A stretch of DNA of 64,000 nt. It comes from an uncultured Prevotella sp. Its GTDB lineage: Bacteria; Bacteroidota; Bacteroidia; Bacteroidales; Bacteroidaceae. Positions 17,885 to 26,073 of this stretch are shown here, piece after piece. The DNA is taken from assembly GCA_900316015.1 (NCBI GenBank), contig ONBG01000025.1, forward strand, positions 1 through 64,000, in the 5' to 3' direction. The position numbers and the translations under genes are program-made. The notes beneath the pieces were generated by a model, which was not told the DNA's origin, did no database searches, and worked only from the letters and a program-made list of their open reading frames with translations. The number at the start of each line of letters is the position of its first letter. Within the stretch, counting starts at the first letter, position 1.

Positions 17885-17938
17885 GATGATACTGTTTATA
17901 AGATTGCTAATTGAAGATTTGGAACGATATATCTATGG

Positions 17939-17970
17939 CAAAGATACGAAAAAAGAAGCTGAAAAACAAG
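17939..17970 (-). promoter_or_regulatory. Minus-strand promoter for the packaging cluster
   Basis: Read on the minus strand, CTTG (17970-17967) and TATCTTTG (17946-17939) are separated by 20 nt. It points at the membrane-HNH-terminase genes and is divergent from the plus-strand promoter near 18180. The gap 17885-18233 otherwise contains G+C-rich inverted repeats but no gene. Confidence 0.6.
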
Positions 17971-18130
17971 CGGTTGGGAGATTTTTTTTCGCTGCCATGA
18001 AGGGCAGCGCATGGAACCCCGGAGAACGGAGACTGACGGGGAGCTGCTGCACGGCAGCGGGATCGAAGAATATTGAATATAAATATTAATTCCCATAAGG
18101 AAATGTTTCTGAATTCTTAAATTACGTTAA

Positions 18131-18187
18131 ATGCAAGCATTTATTTGCTTAAATGCTTGCATTTATGGAATATATTCCCTATCTTTG
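18131..18187 (+). promoter_or_regulatory. Prophage promoter with two operator-like palindromes
   Basis: TATCTTTG (18180-18187) is a -7 element for the plus-strand small genes. A perfect inverted repeat with 13-bp arms (18131-18143 and 18150-18162, ATGCAAGCATTTA and its complement) covers the expected -33 region. A second perfect 12-bp palindrome, GGAATATATTCC (18167-18178), lies between it and the -7 element. Both are placed where a bound repressor would block initiation. Confidence 0.65.
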
Positions 18188-18233
18188 CAATGTGATAATA
18201 AAAATAAGTTGAACAATTAAAATAAACGAAATT

Positions 18234-18440
18234 ATGAAGAAGTTATATTTTACAAAAGATCAGCTCATCAACAACATCAACTTCACTGAGGACGACTATA
18301 ACAAAGCAACTGAGAGCAACGGTGCGAATGCGAGCTTTGCCGAGTTCATTGAAGGCGTTATGGACGCTTGCAGAGAATGTGACGGCACATTAGCGGATGC
18401 CATCTTCCAAGCTGAGGACGCTTTCGAGAAGATTAAGTAG
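18234..18440 (+). CDS. Small acidic prophage protein
   Basis: This 68-residue acidic protein has no recognised family. It is mainly helical by composition and has no membrane segment. It is the first gene after the palindrome-bearing promoter, about 45 nt downstream of the -7 element. Early regulatory or host-takeover proteins often sit in such a place, but no function can be assigned. Confidence 0.6.
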   Translation: MKKLYFTKDQLINNINFTEDDYNKATESNGANASFAEFIEGVMDACRECDGTLADAIFQAEDAFEKIK

Positions 18441-18525
18441 ATATAATCTATCTTCCCGTCCTCTCACCAAAACCAACAAATAGCAAACCTTTTAGCCCTA
18501 CCGCATCACGGTTAAGCGAAATGAT

Positions 18526-18753
18526 ATGAAATTTGAATTATTTAACAGCCAATACGGCGAGGTAGAAATCGCATATCAAGATAGCAAAATAGTTGTTCAT
18601 TTCACTGATGAGCAGCGAGCAGAATTAGGAAAGGCAGAAGCCGAGCTAATTATGCAAGAATATGTAGACTCGTTAGACGAGAATGTAGAGGTAGGCGGTG
18701 CTTTCGAGTATGTACCCGGATACTGGGCATCGCAAGTCTTTGACGTAGAGTAA
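18526..18753 (+). CDS. Small acidic prophage protein
   Basis: This 75-residue acidic protein begins MKFELFNSQYGEVEIAYQDS, which suggests beta strands, followed by a helix. No family is recognised. It follows the preceding small gene on the same strand with an 85-nt gap. Confidence 0.55.
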   Translation: MKFELFNSQYGEVEIAYQDSKIVVHFTDEQRAELGKAEAELIMQEYVDSLDENVEVGGAFEYVPGYWASQVFDVE

Positions 18754-18869
18754 TACACATAAAACAGATAGAAGGTTTCTACCGGATTATCGATTTATAC
18801 ATTGCAAAATAGGCAGGCATAAAACCGCCTGTCTCTACAATTCACATAAACAAAATAGAATAAAATGAA

Positions 18870-19025
18870 ATGAAAGCAGGAAGTAAATTTGCTACAGGCC
18901 GCCCAGCGACAGGGCGCACCTTTGCAATTAGTGTGCGGATTTCGCAAGAAGCTGCGGAAATCTTAAACACTAAGAAGAACAAGTCTGAATACATTGACGC
19001 TTTGATTAGAAAAGACAGAGCATAA
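18870..19025 (+). CDS. Short ribbon-helix-helix-like protein
   Basis: This 51-residue ORF begins at ATG 18870. It has a basic N-terminus with ATGRPATGRTF, then FAISVRISQEAAEILN and KKNKSEYIDALIRKDR, a strand-helix-helix pattern like Arc-type repressors. It is a candidate ligand for the palindromes at 18131-18178. Two terminator-like hairpins follow. Confidence 0.55.
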   Translation: MKAGSKFATGRPATGRTFAISVRISQEAAEILNTKKNKSEYIDALIRKDRA

Positions 19026-19091
19026 TTAACTAAAGTCTTGCGTTCCCTTGCGTTTTTAGCCGTAAGAGGACGCAATTTTTCTATAATAACC

Positions 19092-19116
19092 CTATAGAAC
19101 ATTCTATAGTTTTTTC
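19092..19116 (+). terminator. Terminator of the small-gene unit
   Basis: CTATAGAA (19092-19099) pairs with TTCTATAG (19102-19109) across 2 nt and is followed by a T-run. A second hairpin-like pair, TTGCGT...ACGCAA plus TTTTT, lies just upstream at about 19036-19082. Confidence 0.65.
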
Positions 19117-19236
19117 TTCTTTGTAACTCGTCGATTTTTGCGAGTTATAATAATATTCCCGATAAAATCACGATTTTACTCTTTTTGTGCGGTTTCCCCA
19201 AAGACGGCTCCGATTTATTGGTGCTCTCATGTATTT

Positions 19237-19479
19237 ATGACTATGGGCAACATTTCATATCACGATAAGCGGCCGAAGGCGCACAGGCTCATTCCGAGAG
19301 AGCACTACTGTCACAGAGACGGGGAGCGCGGATGGAAGCCCAAGCAGGCCTTCGAGAACGAGGCGATCGCGGACAACTACATCGAGAGCCGACGCTACTT
19401 CCGCGACAACGGGTATCGCCCATACCAATGCACTTGGTGTGGTAAATGGCACATCGGGCGCTTGAAAGAGAACGAATAA
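19237..19479 (+). CDS. Small zinc-ribbon-like phage protein
   Basis: With the start at 19237 the product has 80 residues. A basic N-terminal part is followed by YQCTWCGKWHIGR, a C-x2-C-x3-H arrangement common in small tailed-phage proteins. An ATG further upstream (19138) would add an unlikely hydrophobic tail. It ends 10 nt before the portal gene. Function unknown. Confidence 0.6.
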   Translation: MTMGNISYHDKRPKAHRLIPREHYCHRDGERGWKPKQAFENEAIADNYIESRRYFRDNGYRPYQCTWCGKWHIGRLKENE

Positions 19480-19489
19480 AGTTAAGGTT

Positions 19490-20737
19490 TTGAGCATAAT
19501 TTCTAACATCGGCAAAGGCTTCCGTCATGAGATGCGCATCATGCGCCGGGACAGCAGCGAGACTCAGCCCTCGGGCACGGGGCCTCGCTACGGTTCTTCA
19601 TTGCAGATCACGGGAGGCACTGATTACATGGCCGTGGCAACGGTCTACCGGTGCGTGAGCGTACTGTCGGACAGTGTTGCCGGTCTCCCTCTTCATTACA
19701 TGCTCCACAAGGGCGGACGATACGCCATCGCTGACAACTCACCGATGGAGTACATGCTGTCTGTCGAGCCTACGCCCATGATGTCGTCATACACCATGTG
19801 GTCGATGGCAGTGAAGGACATGCTCCTGTGGGGCAACGCCTACATCTACCCGCGCAAGATAGACGGAGAGGTCACAGACCTCGTGTTGTGCCGTCCCTGG
19901 CTCGTGAGCTATGACGACCTCAACGACCTATACACCATCCACGATGTCTACAACGCAGTGGACGGCACGTTCCATGAGGACGAAATAATCCATCTCTTCC
20001 TTCACTCCCACAATGGCAAACGCGGCATCAGCGTCCTTGAGCACGCCCGCCGCACCATCGAGATAGCGACCGCCGGAGACGGTGAGACCGCGAGCCGGTT
20101 CTCCAACGGCGGCAATGTGAAGGCTTTTGTGACGAACGACAAGAACGGTGTGACCGGCTACGGAGAGTATCAGGACGACCAGCTGAGCACATTGGCCGAC
20201 GACCTCGATCAGCGCATCAAGGGTCGGAACTTCGTCAGCCTTCCCGGGCAAGTGGACGTAAAGACGGTAAGCATGAGCTCCGCCGACATGCAGTTCTTGG
20301 AGAGCCGTAAGTTCACGGTCATCGAGATATGCCGCTTCTTCGGTGTCGAGCCGTCGTTTGTTTTCGCTGACACCTCGACGAACTACAAGAGCGCGGAGAA
20401 CGCCAACCGCAACTACCTCGTCAACACGCAGGACCCGATATTGAAGCGCATCGAGGCAGAGCTGAACCGCAAGCTCATCGGCAGGCAGGGTGTCGGCAAG
20501 GCCAAGATCATGTATGACCGCAGCGGAGTTTACTCGCTTGACCTCCAGAGCAAGGCCAACTACTACAAGACCATGGAGGAGATCGGAGCTATGAGTGCAA
20601 ACGACATCCGGCAGATGGAAAACATGCCGTCAACGGACGGAGGCGACACGGCCTTGGTTAGCGCGAACCTCGTACCGTTGAAGAGCGGAAAGTTGTGGGG
20701 CACCGATCCTAATCAGAAACCGGAGAAAGGCAGATGA
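19490..20737 (+). CDS. Phage portal protein, HK97 family
   Basis: This protein forms the dodecameric ring through which DNA enters the head. It has 415 residues with YMAVATVYRCVSVLSDSVA near residue 45, a family hallmark, followed by the PLHYML and EPTPMMS segments typical of HK97 portals. The start codon is TTG at 19490. It heads the order portal-protease-capsid. Confidence 0.92.
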   Translation: MSIISNIGKGFRHEMRIMRRDSSETQPSGTGPRYGSSLQITGGTDYMAVATVYRCVSVLSDSVAGLPLHYMLHKGGRYAIADNSPMEYMLSVEPTPMMSSYTMWSMAVKDMLLWGNAYIYPRKIDGEVTDLVLCRPWLVSYDDLNDLYTIHDVYNAVDGTFHEDEIIHLFLHSHNGKRGISVLEHARRTIEIATAGDGETASRFSNGGNVKAFVTNDKNGVTGYGEYQDDQLSTLADDLDQRIKGRNFVSLPGQVDVKTVSMSSADMQFLESRKFTVIEICRFFGVEPSFVFADTSTNYKSAENANRNYLVNTQDPILKRIEAELNRKLIGRQGVGKAKIMYDRSGVYSLDLQSKANYYKTMEEIGAMSANDIRQMENMPSTDGGDTALVSANLVPLKSGKLWGTDPNQKPEKGR

Positions 20738-20810
20738 CCGATTTTGTCAGACAAAATCGACAGTAGAGAGTTAAAATAACATAACGGAAACATAAAATAA
20801 ATTAAAAGAT

Positions 20811-21578
20811 ATGGAACGCAAAAATACGACAAAGACGATACGCAGAGAGGCCAGCTTTCAGGCAGACCTTCGTGTACGTGAGTCTGAGGGCGGTTCCGAG
20901 AGCCGTACCATCGAGGGCTACGTGCTGAAATTCGGCGTTCGTAGTGTTCTGTTGCACGATTGGTGGAACCCTTACTATGAGATCCTCGAGCCGGGCTGCG
21001 TGACGCGTGAGATGCTTGACAAGTGCAATATTCCGCTGACTATGTTCCACGACCGCGAGCTGGTCATAGCCCGCTCGAAAAACGGCAAGGGCACGCTCAA
21101 CTATACCGTTGACGGCCTTGGTACGCAGTTTAATGCGGACGTAGCCCGCACCGCCGACGGCGACAAGGCTCTTGAGCTTGTCCGCAGAGGCGACCTCGAC
21201 GGCTGCTCTTTCGTGTACTCTACTGATGAGATGGACCCGGAGACCGTGACCTACGAGGAATCGGGTGAGAAAGACGCTGACGGCAACGACATCCTTCTAC
21301 GTCATGTGTGGAGGATAGACAGCATCACCGACTTCACGCTCACCGGCAATGCCGCGTATGAGCAGACGGAGTGCGTGGCTCGCGAGGCTCCTGACGGCTA
21401 TACATTCGACCGCAGCACCATGAAGATGGTGCGTGAGGCAGACCGTAAAGCACTTGATGCAACCGAGACCAAGAAACGAGAGGAGGAAGCTGCACAACAA
21501 GCAGCAGAGAAGAAGCGCGAGCAGGTGGCGCAGCTCCGTAGAGCGGCAGACACACTGAGAGAATTCATTAATTATTAA
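20811..21578 (+). CDS. HK97-type prohead maturation protease
   Basis: This serine protease (255 residues) cleaves the capsid N-terminal scaffold. RTIEGYVLKFG begins the domain; MFHDRE contains the likely catalytic His80 and DGCSFVYS the catalytic Ser133; DFTLTGNAAYEQT is the conserved third block. The last 40 residues are a charged coiled coil. It is followed 20 nt later by the capsid gene. Confidence 0.9.
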   Translation: MERKNTTKTIRREASFQADLRVRESEGGSESRTIEGYVLKFGVRSVLLHDWWNPYYEILEPGCVTREMLDKCNIPLTMFHDRELVIARSKNGKGTLNYTVDGLGTQFNADVARTADGDKALELVRRGDLDGCSFVYSTDEMDPETVTYEESGEKDADGNDILLRHVWRIDSITDFTLTGNAAYEQTECVAREAPDGYTFDRSTMKMVREADRKALDATETKKREEEAAQQAAEKKREQVAQLRRAADTLREFINY

Positions 21579-21598
21579 CCCCTTAAATATATTTAGAA

Positions 21599-22795
21599 AT
21601 GGAAAAAAAAGTATTTGATTTCCGCGCGGCATACGACCGCCTTGAGGCTATCGGCAAGCGCCGTGAGGAGCTGGCAGAAGGCCTTGAGAAAGACAAGGAG
21701 CGCGAGAGCTACACCGACGCAGAGAAGGCAGAGATCCGCAGTCTTGAGCGCGAGCAGCAGATCCTTGATATGAAGATCAAGGCCAACACCGCCTTTTTGG
21801 GCAAGGTGCGCGAGGACAACGTGCAGGACATGAATCAAAAGATGCGTGAGGCTATCAGCAACGGTCAGCGTTTCGAGATGACCATTGCGCGCAGCATGAT
21901 TAAGCGTGACGCCTTCGGCGGCAACACGTCCGGCTACGCTGCTCCCGGTCTGACAGGCACCAACCCGTTCTCCATCACTACGGGTCAGATTGTTGAGCCT
22001 CTGTGGGCCAACACCATCCTCCAGACACTCGGCCAGCCTCTGCTCACCGGTCTGAAGGGTAACTACCAGTGGCCGGTTGTCGAGGCATTCGAGGCAACCA
22101 TCAACGACGAGGGTGTTGCTTTGGGCGACTCCAAGATCCCACTGAGCAAGCTCATCGCCCGTCCTGAGCGCGTCGGCATCGCTGTGCCAATCACCCGTGA
22201 GACCATCAATGAGACCGAAGGCCTTATCGAGACTGTAGCTACAGAGTACATCCCGAAGTCCGTGGCTGCTCTCATCAACAAGGTGGAGTTCTCTACTACC
22301 AAGCTGAAGAAGTACGAAAACGGCAAGGAGACCGTGAACGACGCCACCAACCTTGTAGGCCCGTTCGTAGGTGCCAAGACCGCCACAACCTACACTGGCG
22401 ACGCTCCTTCGCTGAAGGACATCCTCGCCCTGAAGAGTGCCGTGCTGTCTAAGAACATCATGCCAGAGGGTCTCGCTTACGTTATGACCGAGACAACCAA
22501 GGGTCTGCTCGAGGCAACACCGAAATGGAATGGCAGCAATCAGGCTATCGTCGACGAGAACGGCAAGATCAACGGCGTGCCCGTGTTCACTACGAGCTAC
22601 GCTCAGGAGGGAGCCGTGTACTTCGGTGCGTTCAAGTATGCGCCAATGGGTCTGTTCGGCGACATGAACATCATCGTCGATCCTTACTCCCAGGCACGCA
22701 AGAACGCCATCGACTTCGTTCTCAACGTAGACTTCGCAATTACCGTTCTTCGTCAGGAGGCATTCGCTATCCTCACCAAGAAGGTCGGCGCTTAA
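21599..22795 (+). CDS. Major capsid protein, HK97 fold
   Basis: The 398-residue protein begins with a charged coiled-coil delta domain (about residues 1-85) that would be removed by the protease. The shell domain follows, with TSGYAAPG at the likely cleavage region and PITRETINETEGLIETVA in the body. Length and context are typical for HK97-fold capsid proteins. Confidence 0.92.
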   Translation: MEKKVFDFRAAYDRLEAIGKRREELAEGLEKDKERESYTDAEKAEIRSLEREQQILDMKIKANTAFLGKVREDNVQDMNQKMREAISNGQRFEMTIARSMIKRDAFGGNTSGYAAPGLTGTNPFSITTGQIVEPLWANTILQTLGQPLLTGLKGNYQWPVVEAFEATINDEGVALGDSKIPLSKLIARPERVGIAVPITRETINETEGLIETVATEYIPKSVAALINKVEFSTTKLKKYENGKETVNDATNLVGPFVGAKTATTYTGDAPSLKDILALKSAVLSKNIMPEGLAYVMTETTKGLLEATPKWNGSNQAIVDENGKINGVPVFTTSYAQEGAVYFGAFKYAPMGLFGDMNIIVDPYSQARKNAIDFVLNVDFAITVLRQEAFAILTKKVGA

Positions 22796-22822
22796 CAAGT
22801 ATAAAAGCAAGAGATAAAGGTT

Positions 22823-23149
22823 ATGAGCATAGTCAGCACTGAATATCTGAAACAGCACACGCGCTTTGACGAGGGCATCGACGACGAGTCTTATCTCCGT
22901 CAAGAGGGCGACAACGCCGAGGCTTTCGTGAGCCGCGCGTGTCAGTGGAAAGACAAGGCTGCTTTCGAAGCAGCCGTCAGCGAGGGCGGGGAGCTCCATA
23001 ACCTCTATCTCCAAGCAGTGTGCATGCTGACAGACTACTGGATTACTACGACCCGCAGTGCCGGTACGATGCAGCAGATTCATGTAGCACCCTTGGGCGT
23101 GACCGCACTCATCGCACAAATGCGCGAGCTCGTCCATACTAACGACTGA
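22823..23149 (+). CDS. Head-tail connector protein (gp6-like)
   Basis: This 108-residue helical protein directly follows the capsid gene. Its layout (acidic N-terminus, LHNLYLQAVCMLTDYWITT helix) matches the DNA-packaging/head-tail connector family that forms the ring below the portal. Confidence 0.75.
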   Translation: MSIVSTEYLKQHTRFDEGIDDESYLRQEGDNAEAFVSRACQWKDKAAFEAAVSEGGELHNLYLQAVCMLTDYWITTTRSAGTMQQIHVAPLGVTALIAQMRELVHTND

Positions 23150-23154
23150 AGATT

Positions 23155-23481
23155 ATGATCGTGACAAGTCAGATGGACAGTATCATCAAGGTACAGAATG
23201 CCGTGAGAGCGGCTGACACGTACGGAGAGATGCGCGAGACATGGGAGGACACCATACCCCGTATGCACGCCCATGTGACGTATAAGAGCCAGAGCGTGAA
23301 CACAAGCGACGGCGACACCGCCCCCTCGGGCGAGTGCACGTTTGTGGTTCGCTATACTGACAAGATCAAGGTTGGCAGCCGGATCGTATGGGAAGACCGC
23401 ACGTATCTTGTGAGGAAAGACCCTCGTAGGTATAAGACCCGCGGCTATGTGGAGGCGGACGCACAACTCATCAATATGTAA
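23155..23481 (+). CDS. Head-tail joining/head closure protein
   Basis: This 108-residue protein has a beta-rich C-terminal half (CTFVVRYTDKIKVGSRIVWE followed by DRTYLV), which is the usual pattern of phage head closure (SPP1 gp16-like) proteins. It starts 5 nt after the connector gene. Confidence 0.75.
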   Translation: MIVTSQMDSIIKVQNAVRAADTYGEMRETWEDTIPRMHAHVTYKSQSVNTSDGDTAPSGECTFVVRYTDKIKVGSRIVWEDRTYLVRKDPRRYKTRGYVEADAQLINM

Positions 23482-23485
23482 GCAG

Positions 23486-23905
23486 ATGGACGATATCAAG
23501 ATAGAGAAGCGCACGGCTCTGTCAGCCGGTGAAGCAGTGGCAGGCTGTCTGAGGAGCGTTTTCGGGAACGCCATCAACGGCGTTTTCCCCGACAAGGCCC
23601 GAACGGACATCAAACTGCCCTACATCATCTACCAGGTAGACGGAGACATGGAGACGAACGACAAGAGCCGTTCGTCGTTCCTCGACTCGTGCACCGTGAC
23701 CCTTCACTGCTTCGCCACCCACTACGGGGACGCTGTGGACATGGCAGAGGTGTGCCGCGCCTCGCTGAGCGGGAGCACGATTACCCATACCTTCGGCGAC
23801 GGCAGCACGATCAAGATAGACTGCTCGAAGATTACCGGTTTCAGCGGTGACGTAGACGCAGACTGCTACGACCGGGTGGTGAGTATCAAATGCCGGGTGT
23901 GCTGA
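23486..23905 (+). CDS. Tail terminator/completion protein (DUF3168-like)
   Basis: The start at 23486 (MDDIKIEKRT) gives 139 residues. The sequence PYIIYQVDGDME and the later VTLHCFATHYGDAVDMAEVC match the pattern of gp17-like tail completion proteins. It lies between head closure and major tail genes, where this gene is expected. Confidence 0.72.
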   Translation: MDDIKIEKRTALSAGEAVAGCLRSVFGNAINGVFPDKARTDIKLPYIIYQVDGDMETNDKSRSSFLDSCTVTLHCFATHYGDAVDMAEVCRASLSGSTITHTFGDGSTIKIDCSKITGFSGDVDADCYDRVVSIKCRVC

Positions 23906-23950
23906 CATGGAGCATACATAATTAACGATAACAATTAAAAGAATACAACT

Positions 23951-24427
23951 ATGGCAGAAGGAACAACAACAACCGTAAAGAACGGATATGTCAATGGCTC
24001 GGACATGCTGCTCTATATCGGTGAGAAGGCTATCGGTCACTGCACCTCGCACACCACGACCTTCGACACCGAGACCAAGGAAAGAGCCGTGAAGCCTGAG
24101 GCCAGCAAGAAGCTGTCGGCAGGGCTGTGGAAGAGCACCGGTGTCACCGGACTCTCCATCACGATCTCCTTTGAGGGTCTTGCTTTCTACAATGAGACGG
24201 AGTTCGGACCCAAAGAGCTGCTTGCAACATGGAAGGCCGGCAAGTCGGTAAAGGTCAAGTGCATGGAGCGCGAGGCCACGACTCCTTATCTGAGCGGTGC
24301 GTTCGTGCTCACCCAGGTAGAGGAAGAAGCCCCCGCGAACGACGACGCGACCTTCAAGGGCACGCTCAAGAACGACGGTGAGCCGGACTCTATTGACGAG
24401 AACCAGATCACGGAAACCGCAGCGTAA
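23951..24427 (+). CDS. Major tail protein
   Basis: This 158-residue protein has the beta-sandwich pattern of siphovirus tail tube subunits (GYVNGSDMLLYIGEKAIGHC, then TKERAVKPEASKKLSAGLWK). Its position after the tail terminator and before the chaperone pair supports the call. A terminator hairpin follows, so expression may be uncoupled from the downstream tail genes. Confidence 0.8.
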   Translation: MAEGTTTTVKNGYVNGSDMLLYIGEKAIGHCTSHTTTFDTETKERAVKPEASKKLSAGLWKSTGVTGLSITISFEGLAFYNETEFGPKELLATWKAGKSVKVKCMEREATTPYLSGAFVLTQVEEEAPANDDATFKGTLKNDGEPDSIDENQITETAA

Positions 24428-24462
24428 CGGCTTTCTTCAAGCACATAATAAATTATCGATCC

Positions 24463-24495
24463 AGGGGCGGAGCGGCATAACACCGCCTCGCCCCT
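24463..24495 (+). terminator. Terminator after the major tail gene
   Basis: A G+C-rich 13-position stem (AGGGGCGGAGCGG against CCGCCTCGCCCCT, one mismatch) with a 7-nt loop is followed by CTTTCTTTTC. Confidence 0.75.
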
Positions 24496-24512
24496 CTTTC
24501 TTTTCGGCCTTT

Positions 24513-24546
24513 GCCGCTGCACAGCAGCTGCCTACGGAACGGAGCA
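24513..24546 (+). repeat. Interspersed prophage hairpin repeat, copy 1
   Basis: A 34-nt element beginning GCCGCTGCACAGCAGC and ending GGAACGGAGCA is closely similar to the copy at 31914-31952. Each contains a short inverted repeat GCTGC/GCAGC. Both lie in gaps between tail genes. Confidence 0.55.
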
Positions 24547-24598
24547 TAGAGGCGGAAAGACAATCATAGACAATAACAGGCAATAACAGGAGACAGAT

Positions 24599-24907
24599 AT
24601 GAAAACAGTAAAGATCACAATCGAGAACAAGGAATACCCCATGCGTGCCACGATGGGTGCCATGGACATTTTCAAGAAGGAGACGGGCAAGGACCCGTCA
24701 GAGATGAATCAGGAGAGCCCCGTTGACATGACGGCCTTCTTCTATGGGTGCGTGAAGAGCGCGTGCCGCAAGGACAAGGTGGACTTCCCTTATACCCTCG
24801 ACGAGTTTATGGACTCCGTGGATGAGGAGACCATTCTCTCCTGGAGCGACGAGCTGAGCCGTCTGACGGACAACGGAGGCGGTGATTCAAAAAAAAAGGC
24901 AAAGTAG
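24599..24907 (+). CDS. Tail assembly chaperone, short form (G-like)
   Basis: This 102-residue protein ends in GGGDSKKKAK. Phages of this build usually make two products from the region between major tail and tape measure genes: a short form and a frameshifted long form, together chaperoning the tape measure protein. The 3' end has a run of nine A (24889-24897) followed by GGC, a slippery site, and the -1 frame is open for another 380 nt. Confidence 0.8.
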   Translation: MKTVKITIENKEYPMRATMGAMDIFKKETGKDPSEMNQESPVDMTAFFYGCVKSACRKDKVDFPYTLDEFMDSVDEETILSWSDELSRLTDNGGGDSKKKAK

Positions 24908-25278
24908 CGACTTTCTCAGAGCTCTTCGGCTACGGGGTCGGTGTGATGGGCTTGGCGGTTGATGACTTCCTCGGTATGGACACGGACGAGTTTGACGCTG
25001 CCTCCAAAGCCTTCGGAGAGCATGAGGACATGCTTGAGCGCGAGCGGTGGGAACGGATGCGGCTGTTGGGTCTGATGACCGTGCAGCCATGGTCGAAGAA
25101 GAAGCTGACGGCTGAGAAGCTCCTGCCACTGCCATGGGACGGAGACCGCACCTTGAAAGACGGCACCCCAAAGGACACCACACAGAACCACACGGAACAC
25201 GACGGGACACGGCTGACCAAGGCGGAACACCGTGCGCGGGCCGAGGAGATGCGGAAACTGCTGGGAGAAAGATATTAA
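24898..25278 (+). CDS. Tail assembly chaperone, frameshift extension (T-like)
   Basis: This is the -1 frame continuation of the short chaperone gene. Reading shifts on the A9 run, then continues GKVATFSELFGYGVGVMGLA to a stop at 25278. The fused product would have about 226 residues. An internal ATG at 24943 could start a separate product, but the slippery run plus in-phase continuation makes programmed frameshifting the better reading. Confidence 0.72.
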   Translation, partial: GKVATFSELFGYGVGVMGLAVDDFLGMDTDEFDAASKAFGEHEDMLERERWERMRLLGLMTVQPWSKKKLTAEKLLPLPWDGDRTLKDGTPKDTTQNHTEHDGTRLTKAEHRARAEEMRKLLGERY

Positions 25279-25291
25279 AGACGGAAAGGCT

Positions 25292-25834
25292 ATGAGCAAT
25301 ACGACATACAACGATCCATCACAATACAAGGGCAAGGAGTGGAACGAGCTGCTCCAGTGCTTCAACAAACGTGACCTGAAAGCGTCGCTGAAGGGAGCCT
25401 ACAGAAAGACGGGCAACGAGATTCTCACCATTGCCCGTCAACGGCTGATGTCGAGCGGCATTGCCCACGCCTCGAAGTTGAAAAAGGGAATCCGGCTGCG
25501 TGTCTATTCGAGAGGCGGCGGTTTCATGATCACCGTGAAGCCTCACGGCAAGCAGGGTTATCACGTGAATAGGTTCGGGCTGGAGAAGCCGGTGGTGATG
25601 TGGGCAGAGGAAGGAACGAAAGAACGCATGCTCCGGCACCTTATGAGTGACGGCAAGCGTGTTGTGAGGATAGATGGAAAGTACAGGACAGTAGGTGCTT
25701 TCACTGGGAAGATGCCCGCCTATCATTTCCTCGACGGCATTTATGAGCAGGGCGTTCAGATTCTCAACAGAGACATTCCCTCAAACCTCGAAGACAGCGT
25801 GATGAAAAAGGCCGGCAGGTTAGGATGGACTTAA
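25292..25834 (+). CDS. Hypothetical tail/minor structural protein (HK97 gp10-like)
   Basis: The start at 25292 (MSNTTYNDPS) gives 180 residues. The central part (a helix around GAYRKTGNEILTIARQRL, then basic beta segments and WAEEGTKER) resembles gp10-type proteins that help head-tail joining. Its place after the chaperones is not the usual one for gp10, so the call is tentative. Confidence 0.5.
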   Translation: MSNTTYNDPSQYKGKEWNELLQCFNKRDLKASLKGAYRKTGNEILTIARQRLMSSGIAHASKLKKGIRLRVYSRGGGFMITVKPHGKQGYHVNRFGLEKPVVMWAEEGTKERMLRHLMSDGKRVVRIDGKYRTVGAFTGKMPAYHFLDGIYEQGVQILNRDIPSNLEDSVMKKAGRLGWT

Positions 25835-26016
25835 AGGCCGTCGTCACTGCAGGAGCCGGGACCGTCTTTTTCTGCTATGACAGCGATGCCGTGGAGAATT
25901 CCCCCAATGAAAAGCGCAACAAGAGACTCCACGAAACGGCTTGTCACAAGGAAAAACAAAGCCATTGCCGCAAATATGAGGCAAAGAACGGTGACTATCT
26001 TTCTAAAGGTTTCCAT
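25831..26016 (-). CDS. Possible small membrane protein, antisense in the tail cluster
   Basis: This 61-residue minus-strand ORF encodes two clear hydrophobic segments (IVTVLCLIFAAMALFFLV and LVALFIGGILHGIAVIA) separated by a short polar loop. It lies in the gap between two plus-strand tail genes. The opposing plus-strand ORF (25825-26061) has an unnatural, Lys/His/Cys-rich composition, so the minus reading is the more protein-like of the two. It could be an exclusion or lysis-type membrane peptide. Confidence 0.4.
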   Translation of the reverse strand: METFRKIVTVLCLIFAAMALFFLVTSRFVESLVALFIGGILHGIAVIAEKDGPGSCSDDGL

Positions 26017-26073
26017 GCTCTTCTTGTTTTGGTTTTATCTATTGGCAAAAATAAACATTAAAGCGATACAACG

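Noticed and set aside
21593..23137. A 514-codon open frame on the minus strand under the capsid gene
   Set aside because: It lies exactly antisense to the capsid and connector genes, which have clear families. Its His/Leu/Val-rich composition is typical of a mirror frame in G+C-rich coding DNA.
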